34,022 bases of DNA, from contig JACCWY010000414.1 of the NCBI GenBank assembly GCA_013697395.1, forward strand, positions 1 to 34,022. Direction: 5' to 3'. Numbering within the stretch: the stretch's first letter is position 1; each line of letters begins with the position of its first letter. A model generated the notes under the pieces. The model worked only from the letters and a program-made list of their open reading frames with translations, was not told the DNA's origin and made no database searches. Positions 1-6,461 of this stretch are shown here, in pieces. The position numbers and the translations under genes were made by a program. The DNA comes from Chloroflexota bacterium (lineage in GTDB: Bacteria; Chloroflexota; Limnocylindria; QHBO01).

Positions 1-1
1 G

Positions 2-364
2 CCGGACACCATCGTCCGATCGCTCGCCATCGGCAGCCCTGCCGACGGGCAGCGCTCGCTCGCGCTGGCTCGGGGCAGCGGCGGCAGCGTCGAGGCCGTC
101 GAGGATGCCGACACGATCGCCGCGATCCGGCTGCTCGCCGAGACCGAGGGGATCCTGACCGAGACGGCCGGCGGCGTGACCCTTGGTGCGCTGCGGCTGG
201 CGATCACGCGGGGCGTGGTCGGGCGGGACGACGAGGTCGTCGTGGTGATCACCGGCAACGGGCTGAAGACGCTCGATGTCATCGTCGATGGGACCTCGGG
301 CGAGGTGATCGAGCCGTCGCTCGATGCGTTCGCAACCTGGGCACTGAAGGAGGGTGTGTCGTGA
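2..364 (+). CDS. thrC: Threonine synthase, C-terminal part (5' end outside window)
   Basis: The frame is open from base 2 and ends at TGA 362-364. The roughly 120 visible residues match the C-terminal end of PLP-dependent threonine synthase, which converts O-phosphohomoserine to threonine in the cytoplasm. Visible family features are the segment TETAGGVTLGAL, which lies near the PLP site in fold-type II enzymes, and the later ITGNGLKT motif. The N-terminal domain and the PLP lysine lie upstream of the window. The stop codon overlaps the GTG start of the following CysO-like gene (GTGA), so the two are probably translationally coupled. A paralogue such as a threonine-synthase-like cysteine synthase cannot be excluded from the C-terminus alone, and the sulfur-carrier neighbour makes that worth considering. 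Confidence 0.85.
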   Translation, partial: PDTIVRSLAIGSPADGQRSLALARGSGGSVEAVEDADTIAAIRLLAETEGILTETAGGVTLGALRLAITRGVVGRDDEVVVVITGNGLKTLDVIVDGTSGEVIEPSLDAFATWALKEGVS

Positions 365-669
365 CGAGCCCCGTGCGTGACGGGGGTCCTCCGGTGATCA
401 GGGTACGGATCCCGCCCGTGCTGCGTGACGTGGTGGACGGGGCGAGGCAGCTCGAGGTCGAAGGGGCGACGGTGGGCGAGGCGCTCGACGCGCTGTTCGC
501 TCGCTTCCCGGCGCTGCGCGACCGCCTGACGACCGACGGACAGCTGTCGACCTTCGTCAACGTGTACGTCAACGCCGACGACGTGCGCCATCGGGACGGC
601 CTCGCGACGGCCGTGGGCGCGACCGATACCGTCATCCTGCTTCCGGCCATGGCCGGCGGATCTGGCTGA
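361..669 (+). CDS. CysO/MoaD-like ubiquitin-fold sulfur carrier protein
   Basis: This 102-aa protein has a beta-grasp fold pattern. After about 10 variable residues it reads VIRVRIPPVLRDVV, then FVNVYVNADDVR, GLATAV and VILLPAMAGG. This closely follows mycobacterial CysO, which carries sulfur as a C-terminal thiocarboxylate for cysteine synthesis. MoaD and ThiS carriers end in Gly-Gly, but this one ends GGSG, so two residues would have to be removed before adenylation. The GTG start overlaps the upstream threonine synthase stop (GTGA). No JAMM protease or MoeB/ThiF-like activating enzyme is in the window. The family call is firm. The pathway (cysteine, molybdopterin or another thio-cofactor) is inferred from resemblance to CysO. 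Confidence 0.85.
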   Translation: MTSPVRDGGPPVIRVRIPPVLRDVVDGARQLEVEGATVGEALDALFARFPALRDRLTTDGQLSTFVNVYVNADDVRHRDGLATAVGATDTVILLPAMAGGSG

Positions 670-700
670 AGCGGGCTGCCGCTCCACGCAGTCCGCCGGT

Positions 701-997
701 TCACGGGCGCGTCGGCCGCGATGCCTGCGACCGGGTCACGAGGCGAAGGTCGATCGGGTACCGGCCCTCCGCGCACCATGCGGTGCCCGCAGCCTGAACC
801 GCGGCAAGCTCGCCATCGGCCAGGCGAACATCGACGACGACGAGGAGGTCGATGTCGCTGCGACCGGGCACGAAGTCGCCGAGCACGAGTGAGCCGTGCA
901 GGTAGGCGGCGACCGTCGGGCTACGTCGTGCCACCCGCAGGGCGTCGGCGCAGGCGCCGGCCAGTGTCCGCGCGGCGGTCACGGCCTCCTGCGTCAT
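701..997 (-). CDS. Minimal nucleotidyltransferase-domain protein
   Basis: This 98-aa protein has the polymerase-beta-type nucleotidyltransferase signature: HGSLVLGDF followed by RSDIDLLVV, giving the G-S and D-x-D metal-binding elements. A third acidic residue is plausible in YPIDLRLV. AadA-type aminoglycoside adenylyltransferases share this start (GS then SDIDLLV) but run to about 260 aa with a helical C-terminal domain that is absent here; only about 30 bp separate its stop from the stop of the convergent CysO-like gene. It is therefore either a stand-alone MNT-sized domain or a remnant of a longer enzyme. No HEPN partner is visible beside it, so a toxin-antitoxin role is not supported. The start is the ATG at 997, without a convincing ribosome site. 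Confidence 0.6.
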   Translation of the reverse strand: MTQEAVTAARTLAGACADALRVARRSPTVAAYLHGSLVLGDFVPGRSDIDLLVVVDVRLADGELAAVQAAGTAWCAEGRYPIDLRLVTRSQASRPTRP

Positions 998-1157
998 CGG
1001 GTCAACGTGGTCCGGGGCCGGTCATTGGACGTACGCCTCTTCCGTCCGGCGCTCGATCTCGTCGACCGTCTCCGCTCGACGGGTGACGACCGGTGGCCGC
1101 GGCGCAAGCACGACGACCGAGGGTGCCTGCCCGGCTCCTCTCGGTCCACGGAATGCG

Positions 1158-2561
1158 CTAGCTGGCCGCTCGCAGGTGGCCCTCACCCTCGGCCATGCGC
1201 CGGATGCCGGTTTCAATGGCGGTCTCCGACAGGCCGGAGTACCCGAAGATGATTCCGGCATCGACCGGTCCGGCCAGCCGATACGAAGCGAGGGTGTAGA
1301 CGCCGACGCCGCGCTCCGCGGCCCGGGCGGCGAACGCCTCCTCATCGGTCCCCTTCGGCAGCCAGGCCAGGAGGTGGAGCCCGGCGGCCGTGCCCGCCGG
1401 CCGGAGCGCCGGGAGGTGCCGCGCCAGCGCGGCGAGGAGGGCGTCGCGGCGCTGGCGGTAGATCGGCCGCATGCGACGCAGGTGGCGATCGTGCTCGCCA
1501 CGCGTCAGGAAGTCGGCGAAGGCAAGCTGGTCCAGGGTGGCAGTGCCGTTGTCGGTCCGCTCCTTGACCGCGGCGACGCGGTCGGCCATGGCGGCGGGCA
1601 CGATGAGCCAGCCGATGCGGAGGCCGGGGGCCAGCGTCTTGCTCGCCGATCCGCCGTACACGACCCGGTCGGGGGCGAGCCCCTGGATGCAGCCGATCGG
1701 CTCGCGGTCATACCGGTATTCGGCGTCGTAGTCGTCCTCGATGATCAGTGGATTGCGGCGCGTCGCCCAGGCCACGAGCTCGGCTCGGCGCTCGGGGGGC
1801 AGTACGCCACCGGTCGGATACTGGTGTGCCGGCGTGACGAGCACGGCGTCGACGCGGGCCTGCTCCAGGGCATCCACGCGCAGGCCGTCCTCGTCGACGG
1901 GGATGCCGACGGCCTCCAGCCCGGCGGCAATGATCGCCTGACGCGATCCTGCATGCGACGGGTTCTCGACCGCCACGCGTCGAGCCCCATCGGCTCGAAG
2001 CACCTCGCACACCAGCGCAAGGCCCTGCGAGAAGCCATTGCTGATGACGACCTGCCCGGAATCGGCGGCGGCGCCGCGGACGCGGTTGAGATAGGTCGCC
2101 AGCGCCTCCCTCAGCTCCGGCATGCCGCGGCGGTCGGGATAGCCGAGCTGCTCGTTGCCGGCGTCGCCCAGGGCGCGGCGCAGTGACCGGAGCCAGGCTC
2201 CGCGCGGGAACTGGGACACGTCCGGGCGGCCAGGTCGGAAGTCGAACTCCAGCAATGGCGCCGATGGCTCCTCGTCGCGCGCTGGACGCGGCGGCACCGC
2301 CTTGCACGCGACGCGCGTGGCGGAGCGCTCGTGGCCGGTCAGGTAGCCCTCGGCCACGAGCTGCTCGTAGGCCTCGACGACCACGCCCCGCGAGACGCCC
2401 AGCTGCGCCGCCAGCGCTCGGGTCGACGGCATTGCCGTGTCGGCGGCGAGGCGGCCGCTGCGAATCGCCGTCCGAAGCTCCTGCTCGAGGCGGCCGTGGA
2501 GCGGTCCCGAGCCGTCATCGGGCAGCGTCACGAGCAGTTCACTGGTCCTGAGTTGTTGCAT
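1158..2561 (-). CDS. MocR-type (PdxR/GabR-like) GntR regulator with aminotransferase domain
   Basis: This 467-aa protein has the two-domain MocR layout. Residues about 10-80 form a GntR winged helix-turn-helix (AIRSGRLAADTAMPSTRALA, then GVSRGVVVEAYEQL). Residues about 110-460 form a class I aminotransferase fold, with the YDAEYRYDR segment and the probable PLP lysine in SASKTLAPGLRIGW. MocR proteins are transcription factors that use bound PLP as a sensor and often control vitamin B6, GABA or transport genes. The ATG at 2561 is preceded 8 nt upstream by TAAGAT, fitting leaderless transcription. The short divergent region to 2630 holds direct and inverted repeats suited to autoregulation. The target is unknown; the divergent small genes are candidates. 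Confidence 0.9.
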   Translation of the reverse strand: MQQLRTSELLVTLPDDGSGPLHGRLEQELRTAIRSGRLAADTAMPSTRALAAQLGVSRGVVVEAYEQLVAEGYLTGHERSATRVACKAVPPRPARDEEPSAPLLEFDFRPGRPDVSQFPRGAWLRSLRRALGDAGNEQLGYPDRRGMPELREALATYLNRVRGAAADSGQVVISNGFSQGLALVCEVLRADGARRVAVENPSHAGSRQAIIAAGLEAVGIPVDEDGLRVDALEQARVDAVLVTPAHQYPTGGVLPPERRAELVAWATRRNPLIIEDDYDAEYRYDREPIGCIQGLAPDRVVYGGSASKTLAPGLRIGWLIVPAAMADRVAAVKERTDNGTATLDQLAFADFLTRGEHDRHLRRMRPIYRQRRDALLAALARHLPALRPAGTAAGLHLLAWLPKGTDEEAFAARAAERGVGVYTLASYRLAGPVDAGIIFGYSGLSETAIETGIRRMAEGEGHLRAAS

Positions 2562-2566
2562 GGAAC

Positions 2567-2614
2567 TGGATCTTACACCAGTACCAGATGAGCATCAGCA
2601 TGGTGCCAGATCCA
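2567..2614. promoter_or_regulatory. Candidate MocR operator/promoter region
   Basis: Between the MocR gene and the divergent small ORF there are two direct copies of GTRCCAGAT (2581-2589 and 2603-2611), 22 bp apart, about two helical turns. A 7-bp inverted repeat, TGGATCT (2567-2573) and AGATCCA (2608-2614), brackets them. The minus-strand box TAAGAT (2575-2570) for the MocR gene lies under the left arm. MocR proteins such as GabR bind paired direct repeats, so autoregulation is a reasonable inference. Confidence 0.5.
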
Positions 2615-2630
2615 CCACTGGAGAACTCCG

Positions 2631-2750
2631 ATGAACGCCATCCTGCCGATCCTGATCATCACGGCGCTGATCCTGGCCTTCGATCTGGCCGCGATGCGCG
2701 CCGGTGCCGATTCGCGCGACCCGTTCGGCGGCGGCGATCGGCTCCGCTAG
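2631..2750 (+). CDS. Small membrane protein (39 aa), unknown function
   Basis: The ATG at 2631 follows a good ribosome site (GGAG, 7 nt upstream). The product begins with a hydrophobic stretch, roughly residues 2-21 (NAILPILIITALILAFDLAA), that could form one membrane helix. A short charged, glycine-rich tail ends in GGGDRLR. It is divergent from the MocR gene across the operator-like repeats and is followed 29 bp later by a second small ORF with its own GGAG site, so the two probably form a bicistron. I do not recognise a family. The ribosome site, single membrane span and conserved-looking layout make it more likely real than chance. Confidence 0.5.
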   Translation: MNAILPILIITALILAFDLAAMRAGADSRDPFGGGDRLR

Positions 2751-2779
2751 CCCTCTCCCGACGACATCCAGGAGCTGCC

Positions 2780-2965
2780 ATGCATCCCGATACGTACATC
2801 TTCCTGGCAGGCGAGCGCATCGCCGACCTGCATCGTGACGCCGACCGCCGGCGACAGTCCTCCCGCGTCGCCCATGTGGGGCGCGCGAAAATCCATCACC
2901 GAGAGCAGCCGGCGGCTGCCGGCGTGCCCCGCACACCGCTCACCGGCCCGCGGGGCGCCGGCTAG
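2780..2965 (+). CDS. Small basic hypothetical protein (61 aa)
   Basis: The ATG at 2780 is preceded by GGAGCTGCC, a well-spaced ribosome site. The protein starts MHPDTYIFLAGERIADLHRD and continues with an Arg-rich segment (residues about 20-45) and a Pro/Gly tail. It has no membrane segment or recognised domain. Short proteins of this type, with a helix near the N-terminus containing an R-x-A-D-L-H-R-like pattern, recur in high-GC bacteria, but I cannot name a function. It follows the 39-aa membrane ORF by 29 bp. Its TAG stop (2963-2965) lies inside a CTAG that also holds the stop codon of the convergent cyclase gene. Confidence 0.5.
   Translation: MHPDTYIFLAGERIADLHRDADRRRQSSRVAHVGRAKIHHREQPAAAGVPRTPLTGPRGAG
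2962..2965. other. CTAG shared by two convergent stop codons
   Basis: The plus-strand small ORF stops at TAG 2963-2965 and the minus-strand cyclase at TAG 2964-2962. The two stop codons lie inside one palindromic CTAG, so the genes overlap by 4 bp tail to tail with no room for a terminator. Confidence 0.9.
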
Positions 2966-3825
2966 GAGGCCTCGCCTGGCTCGGCCGAGGGCCGCCCACC
3001 GTGCGGCAGCCTGGTCGGAACGGGAGGCGTCATCGTTCGGAGCGGGGGAAATCGTCGCGGGAGGCCGGCCGCCATGACCTGGAAGAGCTCGTGCTCGTCC
3101 GGGATGCCGCGCAGCCTGTGCCGGCCCAGGGCCCTGAGCTCCAGTCCGTCCTGGAGCTCGATGGCGTCGCGCAGCGCAGCGGAGACGATGATCTGGCCTC
3201 CGTGCCCCGCGTCGCAGATGCGTGCGACGGTGTTCACGGCAATGCCCACGTAGCCGGCCGCGTTCAGCGATGGCCGCCCCGCGTGGACGCCGATTCGGAC
3301 CCGCACGGCGCGCCGATCGGCCCAGGCATGGCGGCCGATGGCTCGCTGCATGGCGACCGCTGCGGCGAGCGCCTGCGATGGCTCCCCGAACGCGGCCAGG
3401 TACTCATCGGCGCGGGCGTCGACCTCGTGGCCGCCATCGCCCTTCGTCTCCGCGCGCAGGATCCGTCGCAGCTCGTTGAGCACCGGTGGCCACCGGTCGC
3501 CGAGCTCGGTCAGGAGCCCGGTCGAGTCCTCGACGTCGGCGAGCAGGAGCGCGACTCGGCCCTTCGGCAGGTTGCGCTCCGGCCGCAGCTGCCCATCGAT
3601 GAAGCCGACCGGCAGGATCTTGTACCGCTTCGCCGCCCTCAGCAGCCGCGATCGGGCGCGCGAACGTGCCTCGTCGTCGTCGAAATCCACCCGATCGAAG
3701 CGCGCCAGGGCGTTGCGGACGTGCGCCTCGTCGTGGATCGGCAGGCGGCGACGCCCTTTCGAGTCGATATAAGCGAATGACGTGTCGGGCAGCTGTGCCC
3801 GAGCCTTCGCGCCAAGCTGCGCCAT
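2962..3825 (-). CDS. Class III adenylate/guanylate cyclase-domain protein
   Basis: This 287-aa protein has two parts. Residues about 15-75 (YIDSKGRRRLPIHDEAHVRN onward) form a small basic domain resembling one seen in phage and actinobacterial proteins (DUF6582-like, from memory). Residues about 88-255 form a class III nucleotide cyclase catalytic domain. The first metal aspartate is in LLADVEDSTG, the second in EVDARADEYLAAF, and the transition-state Asn/Arg pair in GIAVNTVARI. The usual purine-specifying lysine is replaced by Asp (EVD), as in a large subset of homologues, so cyclase activity is uncertain. No membrane segments are seen. GATAAT ends 9 nt before the ATG, which suggests its own leaderless promoter. 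Confidence 0.85.
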   Translation of the reverse strand: MAQLGAKARAQLPDTSFAYIDSKGRRRLPIHDEAHVRNALARFDRVDFDDDEARSRARSRLLRAAKRYKILPVGFIDGQLRPERNLPKGRVALLLADVEDSTGLLTELGDRWPPVLNELRRILRAETKGDGGHEVDARADEYLAAFGEPSQALAAAVAMQRAIGRHAWADRRAVRVRIGVHAGRPSLNAAGYVGIAVNTVARICDAGHGGQIIVSAALRDAIELQDGLELRALGRHRLRGIPDEHELFQVMAAGLPRRFPPLRTMTPPVPTRLPHGGRPSAEPGEAS

Positions 3826-3834
3826 GACGCGTCC

Positions 3835-3840
3835 ATTATC
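3835..3840 (-). promoter_or_regulatory. -10-like box (GATAAT) for the cyclase gene
   Basis: GATAAT on the minus strand ends 9 nt before the cyclase ATG (3825), too close for a ribosome-binding leader, so a leaderless transcript is inferred. Confidence 0.45.
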
Positions 3841-3861
3841 TCGCGCCGGGGCGGATCCGGC

Positions 3862-5499
3862 TCAGGGCCGAACCCGCTCGGTGACCTCGACGAGGTCGTA
3901 CAGGTGGCGCTGGTCGACGAAGACCCAGTTCCGATCCGGGAGGATCGGCAGCCCGGCATCGAACGCGGCGTTGAAGGCGACGCGGAACAGGTTGACCGGG
4001 GTGATGCGGTCACTGAAGCCGGCGGCATCGAGGGCCGCCGGGTCGACGCCAGGCACGCTGACGGCGGTCAGGATCGAGAACTTGCGGAGAAGCTCCTCGG
4101 GCGTCGCCTCGAGCCATGCGAAGCCGGCCTCGTCACGGGCGTAGCGCTCCGGAAATGGACCCTCGTCCGCGGCCAGCACCACGATCGGCCACGACGAGGG
4201 TGGACCGGCCTGCAACCGATCGAGCAGCCCCAGGATGCGGTCGTTCGCGTAGCGCAGCTGCTCGAGATACTCCTCGGCGTCGGTGCGGGAGGCACGCTGC
4301 TCCGGCGTCGTTCGGCTGCCATCGGCGTTGAATGCATAAGGCGGGTGCGGCAGGAGGACGTGCGCGAACACGAAGTTGAGGCCGGGCGCATCCGCGATCC
4401 GCTCAAGCTCGCTCAGCTGAAAGAGCGTCTGCTCCGCGTACATCTCGCTCCCGGGCGGCAGCCCTTCGTGCAGCTGCTGCCGGAGCGCGATCAGGATGGT
4501 CGTGTCGGCCAGGACGGCGCTGAACTCGGTGGTGTCGCCCAGCAGGAAGTTGACGTCGGCCGCGCCGTTGAAATACGTCGCGCCGCGACGCAGTCCGAGA
4601 TGGAGGTACCGGTAGCCACGTTCGTGAAGGAAGCGCTCCACCGCATGGCCGGCCTGGAGGCGTCGATAGAGCGGAGCCCAGTCGTCCGGTGCCGACGCCT
4701 CGGCAGCGAGCGCATCCGCGTCGAGCTCTTCCATGCTCAGCGACGAGGCCAGGCTGTGTGCCGTCTTGAGATAGTTCGCCGTCGCCCCTTCGCCAACCCG
4801 GAACCCACGGTCGCGCAGCGCATCGAGGAATGGACCGTTGTCGAAGCCGAAGAGCTCGTCGAGCGCCGGCGATCCGGCATAGCGGTCGAAGACGAGGTAC
4901 CACACGTCTCGCGTGGCACCCGGTGGCGCCTCGCCCCTCTCGCCGCGGCCGGCCGTCGTGGGTCCCTCGCCTGACACGGTGCGAACGGCCAGCTCGCCGA
5001 TCGGCACGACATTGACTGCGACCAGGATGCCGGCGGCGACGTTGACGGCGGTCGTGAGCCGTCGCACGCCGGGGGAGCCGAGCCGAGCGATGGCCACCAG
5101 CCCTCCGATGGCCAGCGCGCCCCACGCGACGAGCAGGACGCTGTGCATGCCGGCAGGCTCGCCGACCAGGTTCCAGGCATGCCCGTAGGTGAGCGAGAGC
5201 AGGATCAGGAGCGATGCTGCGAGCGCCGCGCGCCCGGGCCCGGCGCCCACCACGCGCCCCACGCCCACCGCCACCGACAGTGTTGCCGCCGCCGCGCCGA
5301 GCACGATGCCGAGCGGTAGCCACAGCGGCTGCAGCGAGAGCTGTTCCCGGATGTTCGCCGCGAAGAGGAAGACCACCGGAAAGGCCGCAACCAGCAATGG
5401 ATGCAGCCACCAGCCGGCCGCTCGCGAAGCGCCGACCGCCGGACGAGGGTTCGCCTCGCTCATGATCGCCGGGGAGTCTGGCCGTGGGCGATCCGTCAC
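3862..5499 (-). CDS. Membrane protein with sulfatase/alkaline-phosphatase-fold domain
   Basis: This 545-aa protein is built like LtaS or MdoB-type membrane transferases. The N-terminal third (residues about 28-175) has four or five hydrophobic segments. A Gly/Arg linker then leads to a sulfatase-fold domain beginning DVWYLVFDRYAGS. Candidate metal or catalytic positions are the Asp in VFDRY and later VLLPHPPYAF and VVLAADEGPFPE. The nucleophile position, normally Thr/Ser/Cys after the first Asp, is not obvious to me; the family often has Thr in a DGxxT context. It may modify a surface polymer, but the substrate is unknown. The GTG start at 5499 overlaps the stop of the upstream LLM gene (GTGA); an in-frame ATG at 5463 is an alternative. 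Confidence 0.75.
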   Translation of the reverse strand: MTDRPRPDSPAIMSEANPRPAVGASRAAGWWLHPLLVAAFPVVFLFAANIREQLSLQPLWLPLGIVLGAAAATLSVAVGVGRVVGAGPGRAALAASLLILLSLTYGHAWNLVGEPAGMHSVLLVAWGALAIGGLVAIARLGSPGVRRLTTAVNVAAGILVAVNVVPIGELAVRTVSGEGPTTAGRGERGEAPPGATRDVWYLVFDRYAGSPALDELFGFDNGPFLDALRDRGFRVGEGATANYLKTAHSLASSLSMEELDADALAAEASAPDDWAPLYRRLQAGHAVERFLHERGYRYLHLGLRRGATYFNGAADVNFLLGDTTEFSAVLADTTILIALRQQLHEGLPPGSEMYAEQTLFQLSELERIADAPGLNFVFAHVLLPHPPYAFNADGSRTTPEQRASRTDAEEYLEQLRYANDRILGLLDRLQAGPPSSWPIVVLAADEGPFPERYARDEAGFAWLEATPEELLRKFSILTAVSVPGVDPAALDAAGFSDRITPVNLFRVAFNAAFDAGLPILPDRNWVFVDQRHLYDLVEVTERVRP

Positions 5500-6458
5500 C
5501 GCAGGTGCGGGAGGACCTCTCGCCCGAAGACTTCAACGAAGCGCTCCTGGTCCGGTCCGACCTCATGGAGGTAGAGCGCGTCGAAGCCGCGCGACAGGTC
5601 GCGCCGCAGCCAGTCGACATGCCGTGCCGGATCCGACGAGATCCGGACCGCGCCATCGAGGTCGTCGGCGGTGACGTGCGTCGCGGCATCACTGACCTGC
5701 GAGGGGTGGGCGAGGTCGGTCATCACGCTGTTCGGCAGCGTGTTCTGCCGCCACTGGGCGAACGCCGCCTCGCGGGCTGCTTCGTCCGTATCGGCGTATG
5801 CCAGGTGGACCTGGAGGTACATCGGCTTTCCCTCGCCGCCATTGGATCGGTATGCCTCGACGACGCGGTCGAGCTCGTCGTCGGACTGGGAGACGGTGAT
5901 CAGCGCATCGGCCCATTCGGCGACCCATGCCGCGGTCGGCGGCGTGACCGCCGCACCGACCAGGAGGGGCGGACGCTGCGGACGCGTCCATAGCTTCGCC
6001 TCCGAGACGGAGACGTGCCCCTCGCGCGAGACGGTCTCGCCGGCCCACAGCATGCGCATGACATCCGCCGCCTCCCGCAGGCGCTCGTGGCGCTCCGTCT
6101 TGGCCGGCCATCGCTCGCCGGTGATGTGCTCGTTGAGCAGCTGCCCCGACCCGATCGCGATCCAGAACCGATCCGGGTACATCACGTTCAGCGTCGCGGC
6201 CGCCTGGGCGATGATCGCCGGGTGATAGCGCTGGCCCGGTGCATTCACGATCCCGAACGGCAGATTCGTCGCCTGCAGCGCGGCGCCCAGCCACGACCAC
6301 GCGAATCCGGACTCGCCCTGCTCCTCGCTCCAGGGAGCCCAATGATCGGAGCACATTGCGCCGTCGAACCCGGCTCGCTCCGCGGCCTGGACCAGGCGGA
6401 GGAGCCGATCCGGCCGGAACTGCTCGTGGCTCGCGTGGAACCCGATGCGCGGCGCCAT
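5496..6458 (-). CDS. LLM-class flavin-dependent oxidoreductase (TIGR03885-like)
   Basis: This 320-aa protein is a luciferase-like monooxygenase TIM barrel: IGFHASHEQF at the start, AAERAGFDGAMCSDHWAPW, then IGSGQLLNEHI and PPLLVGAAV. This pattern resembles the subgroup described as probable non-F420 flavin oxidoreductases (TIGR03885, by recollection). The substrate is unknown. The ATG at 6458 lies 3 nt after the stop of the GH13 gene, with GAGGG immediately before it, and its own stop overlaps the sulfatase-fold start (GTGA). The three genes therefore look like one transcription unit. I cannot tell from sequence whether the cofactor is FMN or F420. Confidence 0.85.
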   Translation of the reverse strand: MAPRIGFHASHEQFRPDRLLRLVQAAERAGFDGAMCSDHWAPWSEEQGESGFAWSWLGAALQATNLPFGIVNAPGQRYHPAIIAQAAATLNVMYPDRFWIAIGSGQLLNEHITGERWPAKTERHERLREAADVMRMLWAGETVSREGHVSVSEAKLWTRPQRPPLLVGAAVTPPTAAWVAEWADALITVSQSDDELDRVVEAYRSNGGEGKPMYLQVHLAYADTDEAAREAAFAQWRQNTLPNSVMTDLAHPSQVSDAATHVTADDLDGAVRISSDPARHVDWLRRDLSRGFDALYLHEVGPDQERFVEVFGREVLPHLR

Positions 6459-6461
6459 CCC

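Noticed and set aside
701..997. MNT/HEPN toxin-antitoxin pair
   Set aside because: No HEPN-type partner ORF is found on either side.
1022..1111. Minus-strand 29-aa ORF from GTG 1111 with coding-like residues (TRRAETVDEIERRTEEAYVQ)
   Set aside because: The residue mix looks protein-like, but it is very short, has no ribosome site or promoter box, and no recognised family; insufficient to annotate.
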